Virus record (IMG/VR): IMGVR_UViG_3300047354_000288
Location: 1-20,735 of that record
DNA: 20,735 nucleotides
Origin: a virus
Direction: 5' to 3' (one strand)
Part shown: in pieces, positions 10,101-17,119 of the stretch
Numbering within the stretch: the first letter of the stretch is position 1
Layout: every line of letters starts with the position of its first letter
The notes under the pieces: model-generated
Told to the model about the DNA's origin: nothing
Seen by the model: the letters and a program-made list of their open reading frames with translations, nothing else
Database searches by the model: none
Program-made: the position numbers and the translations under genes

Positions 10101-10657
10101 TGCTCTGCACTTATACCATTTACTGTATCTTTTTTAACTGGTCGTCCTACAACTCCGTTAGCAGGTAATGCTGAATTTAAAACTTTAATAAACTGTTCAT
10201 ACCAGTCTTGATTTGAAACATCGTTCCATACAATAGTTTGGCCTGCTAAGTTATTACCGTTAGAATCTATAATGTCTTCTGTAGTAGTAATACTTTCCAT
10301 TTTAAGAAGACCATTAGCTGCTTGGTTACGTTTAGGATTATACGATAGTAATCTTGCTAAACGTATAACACTTTCTCTACGTTCTGCTAGTTCTAAAAAA
10401 TTCTCTCTTGCATTAAGGTCTGTACGGAATGCGAGGTTTTGTCCTAAGTAAGCAATTAAGTCAATTAGGGCAAGGTATTCACTACTTTCAATATAGTCGT
10501 TGAAATCCTCAGGATAATTTTTCCTAAGGTAATTAATCATTGTACGTCTTAAATTGTCAAAGTCGTAACTCTGAAAATCAGCATTTTTGAAAGACTGGTA
10601 GACACGTTTCCAGTCCTCTGCAATTAATAATCTGTTTTGTCTATCTGTTGACGACAT
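7118..10657 (-). CDS. 6: Baseplate wedge protein gp6
   Basis: A protein of 1179 residues, far longer than T4 gp6 (660). In T4, gp6 forms the wedge ring that joins with gp7, gp25 and gp53 around the hub. The N-terminus matches the gp6 family: RLLIAEDWKRVYQSF, then a helical region with NYLRKNYPEDFNDYIESSEY and FRTDLNARENFLELAERRES (about residues 15-95). A conserved C-terminal block lies near 1035-1085 (NRFFALENWDFGETFYFSEL, then SSIVIVP), similar to baseplate J-type proteins. Residues 823-832 (DSDDDGVVDD) look like a calcium-binding loop. The protein ends in 24 serines (1150-1173) and NGGSGY. ATG at 10657 is preceded by GAGGAA (10668-10663). A late-type promoter element lies 20 nt upstream of the ATG. 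The stop codon is shared with the next ATG (TAATG), suggesting coupled translation. Confidence 0.93.
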   Translation of the reverse strand: MSSTDRQNRLLIAEDWKRVYQSFKNADFQSYDFDNLRRTMINYLRKNYPEDFNDYIESSEYLALIDLIAYLGQNLAFRTDLNARENFLELAERRESVIRLARLLSYNPKRNQAANGLLKMESITTTEDIIDSNGNNLAGQTIVWNDVSNQDWYEQFIKVLNSALPANGVVGRPVKKDTVNGISAEQYRFNALNTDVPNFGFTKNISGRGTTFEIVSTNIESNAILEEAPLPGNNFAFIYQDDGQGAGSNNTGFFSHFRQGSLDQGTFSISTPSTNQTVNLDAINVNNNDVWLYKLDTTGNETELWSKVNSVEGNNIVYNSLSKNIRNVYSVLTRVQDRISLIFSDGVFGTLPKGSFKVYYRASDNRSFVISPDEMTNINITVPYVSKTGTQEVLSIEYELKYTVDNSAESESNESIKSNAPSTYYTQNRMITGEDYNVAPLAVSQEIVKVKAVNRTSSGISRYFDLLDATGKYSKTNLYGKDGAVYTQYLDSKVNFTFTTRNDIQGIISSTIEPLLLDAKLRNFYYTKFPVQTVTDLNAQFVQVTKDQNISTGYLMDLQNVKYTVSTFTGSTLKYVQPGAMVKFIAPEGYHFMPDGTLMLDEVGKPLHTGATKYKWTKVTAINGNGKENYADGRGPIVFNDVIPTAPAGTEAYPVIERIIPKFATLLDNDLQTQIIDQVFQYKTFGLRYSTSENLWRLITESNLDKTSAFGMGKTGDTSNQQLDNSWLLLFNTDGETYTITTHGQRYVFESDREIRFYFDSSDKVYDPQTNKIVKDKVRIMSINTQPGSTQPFTVPFDWEILQEYRDAEGYVDSKKIQVGFFDSDDDGVVDDPDMFTQFVGTPPDLKDRYIMQEKYTNYDGIDDFRFVSWRTSDKKVVATESDITTAGLSSFLDGTIFYIVDVDLFKVYNEETETLTLTVDYRAFNGRDNIIFQYEHAADESNRIDPSSSNIIDVYVLTRSYDTLYRQWLQGAIPVAPVTPTSDSLYTNYGSEINKIKSISDDVIYHPVKYKPLFGTASNTDLQATFKIVKNADRVVNDNEVKANVISAVNRFFALENWDFGETFYFSELSTYIMNELSPDISSIVIVPNKTDSAFGSLFEIKAEADEIFINGATVADVEIISAVTASKLKATGAVVTEVKNNTVSQVASSSSSSSSSSSSSSSSSSSSSSSSNGGSGY
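7131..7135 (-). promoter_or_regulatory. Ribosome binding site candidate for the giant structural gene, inside gp6
   Basis: GGAGG on the minus strand, 12 nt before the ATG at 7118. It lies within the codons for the C-terminal glycines of gp6. The spacing is longer than ideal. Translation may depend partly on re-initiation at the TAATG overlap. Confidence 0.5.
7151..7210 (-). repeat. Two exact 30-bp tandem repeats inside the gp6 polyserine tract
   Basis: Bases 7151-7180 and 7181-7210 are identical. A diverged partial copy lies at 7139-7150. Read on the minus strand, each unit encodes ten serines using both codon families (AGY and TCN). Together with the partial copy they give serines 1150-1173 of gp6. 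The unit length is a multiple of three, so gain or loss of a copy keeps the frame. Confidence 0.95.
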
Positions 10658-10677
10658 TGGTTTTCCTCGCTATAGTG

Positions 10678-10685
10678 TATTTATT
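10678..10685 (-). promoter_or_regulatory. T4-late-like promoter element for gp6
   Basis: Minus-strand AATAAATA, followed by C, differs from the T4 late consensus TATAAATA at one position. It sits 20 nt before the gp6 ATG in the 58-base gap between gp25 and gp6. The same TAAATAC core with nearly the same spacing occurs before gp48. The layout also matches downstream: a TATA tetramer and then GAGGA-like ribosome site. Recognition by the gp55 encoded in this window is inferred. Confidence 0.6.
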
Positions 10686-10715
10686 ACAAATAGATAAGTG
10701 CGTATATTATTTCTG

Positions 10716-11159
10716 TTATGTAAGACCATTATCCTCATCAAATTTAAACTGTAATTTTTCAGATATATTATACGGCAAATACGTAAGTTCGCACTCAATT
10801 TGTAGTCCGCTTTCGTAAGGAACTACGTCTATTGCTGATACTGAAACTCTTGGGTCAAAGTTAACAATTTCTGTAACATTTTTTACTATTGCAGATTTTA
10901 AATTTTCTGTAAGTGGTTCAAAAAGTACGTCCCATATAATAGTACCAAATTCTGGATTTTCTAACTTTTCTCCTTGACGGATATGAAAATGGTTAATAAG
11001 ATCTTGTTTAATAAGTGCAATATCATATAGTGTATTCGTAGAATTTTCTGGGTTAGCCGTTGATATGCCTCTATAGGCTCTGCTTTCAACAACAGGAAGA
11101 GGCTTTTTATTAGTGCTAACTTCTACTGTTTTATATAATGATTTCTCTTTTGTGCTCAT
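10716..11159 (-). CDS. 25: Baseplate wedge protein gp25
   Basis: A protein of 147 residues (T4 gp25 is 132). gp25-family proteins are small wedge components that sit next to the central hub and sheath start in contractile tails, with relatives in type VI secretion. The conserved core is at residues 45-85: YDIALIKQDLINHF, then RQGEKLENPEFGTIIWD and EPLTE. This follows the family pattern of a helix, then a G-x-x-x-x-x-P-x-F-G turn. The first 40 residues form a basic, probably extended tail. ATG at 11159 lies 16 nt downstream of the gp5 stop. No strong Shine-Dalgarno is visible in the short gap (only AGG), so translation may be coupled to gp5. Confidence 0.92.
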   Translation of the reverse strand: MSTKEKSLYKTVEVSTNKKPLPVVESRAYRGISTANPENSTNTLYDIALIKQDLINHFHIRQGEKLENPEFGTIIWDVLFEPLTENLKSAIVKNVTEIVNFDPRVSVSAIDVVPYESGLQIECELTYLPYNISEKLQFKFDEDNGLT

Positions 11160-11175
11160 GTCTATATTTACCTAC

Positions 11176-13650
11176 TTATTGTGGACCTGAAATTGGCTGA
11201 TCTACACCCTTTCCTGCTTCAATGTTTGTTCCTGCTGGTTCTGTAGTTAATGATGCTTTTGGTGTAAGTTCACCGTTAACTAGTTTACTGTAAAAACCTT
11301 TACCTATGCCAATACGTCTACTTGTTTCTGCACCGCCTTGATTAGCATAACCAACTGCTTTTCTAAATGATTCGCCTAATGCAGAAAAACTAGATTCAGC
11401 TGGACTAATACCTTTACTTGCAATATAAGCAACAGCAATTTTAGTTGCAAAAATTGGGTCGTTAACTAAGTCAGGATTTTCTACAATCTCAGGAGTACCT
11501 GCTTTTCCGCCATATGTTTCGTAGTTTCCTTTAAAGGTTAACTGTATTAAACCTCGACCTCTATATTTGTATCCTTCGTCTTGTGCATTACCATAACGTC
11601 CACCATATAATGTATTACCTATTGCGGCTGGACCTGCATTCGCAAGTTCTTGAGCAAACGCATCAGTTTTAACACGACTTGGATATACTTGACGCAGACG
11701 TCTAGCACTATAGTTTAAATTTTCGCTTCGTGGTTTAAATCCACATTCTGCTTGAGGTTGTGCCATAGCCATTGCAAGATATTCTGCATTTCCTGCTGTT
11801 ACTCCTTCAGGATTATTGTCTGGGTTTGCACTATTCAAACATGTAGCAGGATCAAGTCCAAGTTTTGTTATTAATTCATTTAAGAAAAATTGCTGAAGAT
11901 CAGTTACTGGTACAGGTTTAGCAGGTTGATCTCCAACTGGTCCTACTTCTCCTGGAACAACTGTTTGTGCGCCATCAACGTTTGCTCGTTGTCTGTATTC
12001 GCCACTTACTGGTTGTTCATCTCTTGCATCGTTAACTAACGGAGTTGTTTCTCTTAATGTAGGACTTGGTGAAGTTATTGGATTAGTTTTACTTGGAGTA
12101 AAGACTAATGGATCTAAACTTTCATGTCCTAACCATGGTTCGTGTTGTGGGACTCTAACAGGGAATAAAGCAGGTGCTGCTACTAATGCTTGAGATGCTT
12201 CTGTTGCTTCTGCCGCAGAAGTTGCTTCTGGGCCACCGTTAGTTTGACCATTCATGTGTATTTCTGTCGCTGTCTCAACATGATTGCCACCACTTAATAT
12301 TTGTGTGTCGCCTTCGGCTGTAAAATAATTATATCCCGGTGTATTAAGATCTAAGTTTGCTTGTTTATCTTTTCTATCACCCACAGTAAGAATATCAAGT
12401 GTTGCCTTACTTGTTATAGAGTGAGCGTCAGTAACAATTAAGTCTCCTGATCCGCCAACAAATAATTTTTGATTTGCACCAACAAACTGATCTAAATCTG
12501 CACCAACATCAATTTTACTGTTAACTCCAATTTTTACATCACTGTTTACAGCCGCTGTCATTTTATAATCTCTACCAGCATTTATATTAACATCTCTACT
12601 TGCTGACATGTTGATATCTCTATCTGCACTTATGTTTAAATCAACTGAAGTTCTAATAGATATACTATCGTCTGCAAAAATATCAATTTTACCATTGGAC
12701 GACATTTCAATCCACGAACTTCCTCTAGCATTACCTATGTAAATTAAATCTTCTGAATTGTGTAATAATATTTGATGACCTGTTCTTGTACGAAGTCTTA
12801 CAGACTCATTAAATGGTATTGTGGGCAATCCGTCTGTTTCGTCTTGTAAAACATCAGCATATTGCGAAGGGCCTTGCCCTGCAAAACTTTTTCTTAAAAG
12901 TTTGTCGTCGCCATCATCAAACACTAATGATGTTCCGCCTAGTCTTGCTGAATGAATATTATCTCTTGCGCCGTGTAATCCTTGTGGTGATTTAGGTGCG
13001 CCATCTCTTTTATCTAATGGACCTGGAGTTGATATACCAAATACCATACTAGGAACTTCACGCCTAGCACTTGCACTTGATATGCCTCGTATCTCATCAC
13101 GGAGTAATCCTTGAGCACCAAGGGTTATTTCAAAGTCTTTATTAACAGGCTTTAAATATGTACTAGGAACATTACCTGAAACTACGCCAGGAACGGCTTT
13201 ATTAAATTCGCCAACTGGAAGTTTTTGAGTAGTGTCTTCGTTGTTAAACTTTGATCCTGGTCTAGATTCAGGAAGTGTAAAGTTCATATACATGTCTTGT
13301 ACGCAACCTATCCAGTAGCCGTTACTGATATTGCCTTCAACAAATATTACTATAACTTTAGTACCAACATCGGGCGGTACAGCCCAAAAACCAGATACTT
13401 GCTGTGTGTTTTGATATGTATCGTTTTTATTATTTCCGTTAAGAGGAGTACTATTATAAAAAGGTGACATATACGAAACTGTAACAACTTGTCCTGTACG
13501 CTCTGGCTGGTTACCAGAAGAAGAATTTTTTAATAATTCAACTTGTAATGACCCCATAAATTTAGTATCAAGATGACTTACAACAATCGCTTCATAAGGA
13601 CCTGGATTAATAGGTGCCTTAGGTAATACTGATCTTCTTTCTTGTGCCAT
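11176..13650 (-). CDS. 5: Baseplate hub spike gp5 with C-terminal GH19 lytic domain
   Basis: A protein of 824 residues. In T4, gp5 is the needle of the tail tip and digests peptidoglycan during entry. Residues 1-130 look like the OB-fold hub domain (AIVVSHLDTKFMGSLQVELL; FWAVPPDVGTKVIVIFVEG). Residues 280-470 are a VgrG/gp5-like beta-helix with short repeats (DINMSASRDVNINAGRDYKM). Residues 470-585 are a proline-rich linker with PQHEPWLGHE. Residues 587-790 form a GH19 chitinase/endolysin-type domain: QAECGF (E635) and SENLNY (E643) fit the catalytic acids, followed by LYGGRYGN and YRGRGLIQL. T4 gp5 instead has a GH24 lysozyme between OB fold and helix, so both enzyme type and order differ. 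ATG at 13650 follows AGGGG (13664-13660), which lies in the end of the upstream gene. Confidence 0.92.
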   Translation of the reverse strand: MAQERRSVLPKAPINPGPYEAIVVSHLDTKFMGSLQVELLKNSSSGNQPERTGQVVTVSYMSPFYNSTPLNGNNKNDTYQNTQQVSGFWAVPPDVGTKVIVIFVEGNISNGYWIGCVQDMYMNFTLPESRPGSKFNNEDTTQKLPVGEFNKAVPGVVSGNVPSTYLKPVNKDFEITLGAQGLLRDEIRGISSASARREVPSMVFGISTPGPLDKRDGAPKSPQGLHGARDNIHSARLGGTSLVFDDGDDKLLRKSFAGQGPSQYADVLQDETDGLPTIPFNESVRLRTRTGHQILLHNSEDLIYIGNARGSSWIEMSSNGKIDIFADDSISIRTSVDLNISADRDINMSASRDVNINAGRDYKMTAAVNSDVKIGVNSKIDVGADLDQFVGANQKLFVGGSGDLIVTDAHSITSKATLDILTVGDRKDKQANLDLNTPGYNYFTAEGDTQILSGGNHVETATEIHMNGQTNGGPEATSAAEATEASQALVAAPALFPVRVPQHEPWLGHESLDPLVFTPSKTNPITSPSPTLRETTPLVNDARDEQPVSGEYRQRANVDGAQTVVPGEVGPVGDQPAKPVPVTDLQQFFLNELITKLGLDPATCLNSANPDNNPEGVTAGNAEYLAMAMAQPQAECGFKPRSENLNYSARRLRQVYPSRVKTDAFAQELANAGPAAIGNTLYGGRYGNAQDEGYKYRGRGLIQLTFKGNYETYGGKAGTPEIVENPDLVNDPIFATKIAVAYIASKGISPAESSFSALGESFRKAVGYANQGGAETSRRIGIGKGFYSKLVNGELTPKASLTTEPAGTNIEAGKGVDQPISGPQ

Positions 13651-13651
13651 A

Positions 13652-15940
13652 TTATCTAGCCCCTATGTAACCTGAGCCTTCGCTATTTTGCGAAGTACTA
13701 GCATCACCCTCTTTAATAACTGTTTCAGTATTTGGTGCTACTGATTCATTAGTGTCGCTTTCTTGATTAAGCACTCTAATAGCTCTTAGGTTTTGTTTAA
13801 ACTGGCCTGATGCAATGGAGTTTTCTACTTGTAGTATTCTGTATAGACCACTAAATGCTTTTACTGGTTGTGTATCTCCAGGAAATTCCATGCCGCCATC
13901 GTCTTTGTAATCAATTGGTGTTCTAAAATTTAAATTCATCAAAACTTCGTTTTGTTCATGTGACGGCGTATTATCAATAGTAAGAGATTTTTTAAATAAT
14001 GGATTCGGTAATGCAGAATAATTGCCTTGTCCGCTGTCTGCCATAAAGAACGGATCTCCCATTATTTCTAATTCAATGGTTAGTAAGTCTACATCTGAAT
14101 TTACTAGTGCTTCGTGAAAGTCTCTTGCAATTCTAACTGCTGTAGTATTTGTTCCTCTACCACCACCTGAATATCCGCTATCTTTAGCATCTGATTGTAA
14201 CGACTGTGACGACCCACTATCGCTTTTTACTCCGGCTACACCGTCTGCTGTTTTAACTTTTACAGATTCGTTTGGTTTTGCGGAATCCACAGCATTTAAT
14301 TTTTCAGCAGCTGACCCTTCTGCAATATCTGCTGATATTGATTTATAGTAAGCATTGTCAAGTTTAATTTCAAAATTTAATATATCTTTATTTAGGCCAG
14401 TATAGATGTAGTTGTATTCTTTAACAGCTCTTTTACTTCTTGCTTTAATCCCTGTTGCTGGTGCATTAGGTGCTTTAAAAATCGATGCATCTACAAAATA
14501 AGGATATATTCTATAAACATAAAGTTTAGGATGTTCGCCAGTTGCTGTTGCTGCTTCTTTATCTTCGTTTAAGAAAACTTGTGTATCAATTCTAAACCAA
14601 GGTATTTCACCATCTGATCCTTCTTTAGCAAATTCTGCTATTGCTTTTCCGTAATCACTTACTAATATCAGTTCTTCTATTATTCTTTCAATCGATGTAC
14701 CTTTAGCAAACGTAAATGTTTTAAAGTCGTTACTAATTGATAACTTGTCGCTTCTATATACTTTTTTGTCTTTGTCATATGTAAACTTAGACAGTCCAAA
14801 AGGAACATCACCTTGATCAATAAAACTTCCTGTTATTTTTGATGTGCCAATTTTGTTAGCATTGTCAATAGAATCTGCTTGTTTCTTAACTGCTTCTTCA
14901 GTTGCTGTTTGTTTTTTACCAGCGGTTAATGCTAAAATTTTACTCCTAAATTCTGAAAAGTTTTCTGGTACCTTATCATCGGTGCCACTAACACTTTCAT
15001 ATAGTCGTTGCATATATTCATCTTCAGTTACCGGTGCTCCAGCTTCAGATGTTAACTGAGCTAATGAAGCAAGTTCTTTTGGAAATAAGAATACATACTG
15101 ATCTGGTGATTTAATTTGTTTTTTATCTTCTTGATCTAGAAGTCTTTCATTAAGCACTGTTGACAAACCTTGAGCACCTGTTTGTAGTAGTGTTAACATG
15201 TTATCACCTGTTAGAACTGTATCTGTTTTAACTGTTTGTATTTCATCTGTTAGTGCGGTTTCGTTCCAAGCCACAGCTCTAACAGCATAGTGACTACCGC
15301 CTTGATCAACTGTTAGTGACGAGTTAATTAGTTTAATTGGAAAATGTCTTACTTCGTTTGTAGGAATAACTTTGCCATCGTCGCTGTATCCTACAAATCT
15401 AATACTTAATAAAAAAGGAGCTCTGTTGTATGCAGAATCATCACCGTTAGCGTCTTTAACTGCTTTCTGTAATGTTTGATAAAATAACCCCATACTATAC
15501 GGTTCAGTTACTTCAAATGATATCGAAGTAGCATTAGTAGTTCGTGTTCGTGATGTAGGCATAATGATTGTTTTTATTTCAACATTATCAATAAAGTATT
15601 CTAATTGTTTGTTTGCACTTTCGTATGCTGTTAAGGCTTTCTTTGCTCCAGCACCACCACCAGATTGTAAAACAATTGAAGCGCCTGAACCAGTAAGCCT
15701 ATAAGTTGCATCTGGATTATTAACTTCAAACGGACTAAGTGCTGATAATGTAATAATAGTATTTGAACTAGCAAATTTTTCTAGTGTATTCGGTAATGGC
15801 AAATCGCCAAGTAAAGTTTTAAAAAAGTCTTCAGCAGATTGGTTACCGCTTTCGTTACTTTCTTGAGTTGGCTTTTCTGTCTTTTCCTCTGCGGGAGGTG
15901 TTCCACTGCTAACTTCTATGTTTCCGCCATTGTCAGCCAA
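13652..15940 (-). CDS. Baseplate hub candidate, gp27-position structural protein
   Basis: A protein of 762 residues lying immediately before gp5, one base from its ATG. The start is TTG at 15940, chosen because TAGGAG (15952-15947) lies 6 nt upstream and the frame fits. The N-terminus (1-40) is acidic and low complexity. Residues 110-265 look like a beta-rich domain (RTTNATSISFEVTEPYSM; HYAVRAVAWNETAL) followed by a helix. Residues 600-725 contain a second conserved block: LLTIELEIMGDPFFM, then MNLNFRTPIDY and FSGLYRILQVEN. These resemble hub proteins of marine T4-like phages from memory. A gp27-like role, seating the gp5 spike, is inferred from position and the two-domain pattern. It is about twice the length of T4 gp27 (391). 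It ends EGSGYIGAR. Confidence 0.8.
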   Translation of the reverse strand: MADNGGNIEVSSGTPPAEEKTEKPTQESNESGNQSAEDFFKTLLGDLPLPNTLEKFASSNTIITLSALSPFEVNNPDATYRLTGSGASIVLQSGGGAGAKKALTAYESANKQLEYFIDNVEIKTIIMPTSRTRTTNATSISFEVTEPYSMGLFYQTLQKAVKDANGDDSAYNRAPFLLSIRFVGYSDDGKVIPTNEVRHFPIKLINSSLTVDQGGSHYAVRAVAWNETALTDEIQTVKTDTVLTGDNMLTLLQTGAQGLSTVLNERLLDQEDKKQIKSPDQYVFLFPKELASLAQLTSEAGAPVTEDEYMQRLYESVSGTDDKVPENFSEFRSKILALTAGKKQTATEEAVKKQADSIDNANKIGTSKITGSFIDQGDVPFGLSKFTYDKDKKVYRSDKLSISNDFKTFTFAKGTSIERIIEELILVSDYGKAIAEFAKEGSDGEIPWFRIDTQVFLNEDKEAATATGEHPKLYVYRIYPYFVDASIFKAPNAPATGIKARSKRAVKEYNYIYTGLNKDILNFEIKLDNAYYKSISADIAEGSAAEKLNAVDSAKPNESVKVKTADGVAGVKSDSGSSQSLQSDAKDSGYSGGGRGTNTTAVRIARDFHEALVNSDVDLLTIELEIMGDPFFMADSGQGNYSALPNPLFKKSLTIDNTPSHEQNEVLMNLNFRTPIDYKDDGGMEFPGDTQPVKAFSGLYRILQVENSIASGQFKQNLRAIRVLNQESDTNESVAPNTETVIKEGDASTSQNSEGSGYIGAR

Positions 15941-15941
15941 G

Positions 15942-16244
15942 TTATACTCCTAAAAGTCGTTTTAATTTAGAATCCTGCGGAAGATATATTTCTGTGCCTG
16001 CAATCATATCATAAATTGGATCTTTAATTACATCCATATTACGTTGTGCAAATACCCACCATAGTTTACTGTCTCCATATACATCATATGCTAGTAGATC
16101 TGGCCTATGTGTATATTGTGGTTGTATAGTATATAATACATCATCAGACTCTTTTGGAACAGGTCTGATTTTTAAAATTCCTAGATATTCCTCGCCTTCA
16201 ATTTTAGTATTGTGCCAAGGACTGCTTGTTGTGTAAGTTGCCAT
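15942..16244 (-). CDS. 53: Baseplate wedge protein gp53 (LysM-like)
   Basis: A protein of 100 residues, about half the size of T4 gp53 (196). In T4, gp53 clamps neighbouring wedges together in the baseplate. Residues 36-90 (VLYTIQPQYTHRPDLLAYDV, YGDSKLWWVFAQRN, GTEIYLPQ) have the pattern of the LysM-like fold described for gp53-type wedge proteins: a start strand, a helix with D-x-L-A, a W-W-V helix, and a closing G-x-x-I-x-L-P strand. The ATG at 16244 overlaps the stop of the upstream gene as TAATG. The stop is one base from the next start. The short length suggests only the core fold is kept. Confidence 0.88.
   Translation of the reverse strand: MATYTTSSPWHNTKIEGEEYLGILKIRPVPKESDDVLYTIQPQYTHRPDLLAYDVYGDSKLWWVFAQRNMDVIKDPIYDMIAGTEIYLPQDSKLKRLLGV
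15947..15952 (-). promoter_or_regulatory. Ribosome binding site that sets the TTG start of the hub gene
   Basis: TAGGAG on the minus strand, within the last codons of gp53 and 6 nt before TTG at 15940. No in-frame ATG lies near this site. The gp53 stop falls in the spacer, so the two genes are probably translationally coupled. Confidence 0.7.
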
Positions 16245-17041
16245 TAAATGTACCCGCTATCGTTTCCAATATATCCGCCATTAATAAATGACTTCATACT
16301 AAATTGTTGTGTTTTACTACGTGAGTAAATTGGTGATAATGTAATTGCTACCTGACTTTGTGTTGGTACAAAAGAATAAGTTTCGTTACCTTCTGGAAAA
16401 TCTGTTTTTAAGTAATCAACATCAGCAGGCATATCAACTGTAAAGTTTTTAATAATACATGAAACATTGTTAAACACAAAATCACCGTAACCATTTAGTT
16501 TAACAATAGGTGGCGGATTACCTGCATTATCTCCTGCACCATAAAACATTTTAGTTACAGTTCTTAGATAATGTACAGCGGCACACCAGTAACGTGCTTC
16601 TTGTGCATTTTGTACAAAAAAGTCACCTGTAATAACCATGTCGTCCACTTGTGATGCTTGATAGTTATAAAACGGATAATTAGTATGTATAGGCTGCAAT
16701 GCATTATAGTTTGCACTATGACTCATTAGTATTGTAGGAGTATAAGGAAAACATAAGCCTCCAGTTTTCTTTAAAGGAGCAAAAGCATCACTATCTATGA
16801 TCGACGGAATACTTAATTTGACACGCCAATCGTTGCCTTCATCTTCTTTAATACTCGCTGTTGCAAACTCAGCTTTTAATGGATCACTACTAGGTCCTTT
16901 ACGTAATAACTTTCCAAGACCCGTTGAATCGGCAATATCCTCGAGAGCGCCTTTGCCAGCGTCAACGAGCGAGTTTCCTGTTTTGGATAAGTCTTTAACA
17001 AAACTTGATCCGGCTTTTTGTAAATGTGAGCCAATCGACAT
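16244..17041 (-). CDS. 48: Baseplate tail tube cap gp48-like
   Basis: A protein of 265 residues (T4 gp48 is 364, gp54 is 320). These proteins sit on the hub and start tail-tube polymerisation. The N-terminal 60 residues are rich in G, K and L. The core carries GLCFPYTPTILMSHSANYNA, then NYPFYNYQASQVDDMVITGD and EARYWCAAVHYLRTVTKMF (about residues 94-170), followed by PPPIVKLNGYGDFVF and FTVDMPADVDYL. This is the tube-initiator pattern I recognise from marine T4-like phages. gp48 rather than gp54 is the better guess but not certain. ATG at 17041 is preceded by AGGAGAG (17052-17046) and a late-type element. It is the first gene of the leftward operon. The C-terminus GGYIGNDSGYI contains two GYI units. 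Confidence 0.82.
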   Translation of the reverse strand: MSIGSHLQKAGSSFVKDLSKTGNSLVDAGKGALEDIADSTGLGKLLRKGPSSDPLKAEFATASIKEDEGNDWRVKLSIPSIIDSDAFAPLKKTGGLCFPYTPTILMSHSANYNALQPIHTNYPFYNYQASQVDDMVITGDFFVQNAQEARYWCAAVHYLRTVTKMFYGAGDNAGNPPPIVKLNGYGDFVFNNVSCIIKNFTVDMPADVDYLKTDFPEGNETYSFVPTQSQVAITLSPIYSRSKTQQFSMKSFINGGYIGNDSGYI

Positions 17042-17060
17042 ATTACTCTCCTATATAAAG

Positions 17061-17068
17061 TATTTAGT
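17061..17068 (-). promoter_or_regulatory. T4-late-like promoter element for the baseplate operon
   Basis: Minus-strand ACTAAATA followed by C, 19 nt before the gp48 ATG. It matches TATAAATA at six of eight positions. It shares the TAAATAC core, a downstream TATA and a GAGGA/GGAGA-type ribosome site with the element before gp6. It touches the -35 box of the opposing gp55 promoter at base 17068. Confidence 0.55.
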
Positions 17069-17096
17069 TGACTTTATTAACAGAGTAGTTTATAAT
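17068..17096 (+). promoter_or_regulatory. Sigma70-type promoter for gp55
   Basis: TTGACT at 17068-17073, a 17-base spacer, and a perfect TATAAT at 17091-17096. Expected transcription start is near 17103, leaving a leader of about 17 nt with GGAG at 17111-17114 before the ATG at 17120. The match to host consensus suggests early transcription by unmodified host polymerase. Confidence 0.85.
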
Positions 17097-17119
17097 AGAT
17101 ACTAACAACTGGAGAAACT

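Noticed and set aside
11160-11175. Late-type element GTAAATATA before gp25
   Set aside because: It lies within ten bases of the ATG, so a transcript started there would lose the start codon or ribosome site. It matches the consensus poorly.
16797-17105. A 102-residue plus-strand frame overlapping the gp48 start and the divergent promoters
   Set aside because: It is antisense to well-supported gp48 coding sequence and runs through both promoters and stops before gp55.
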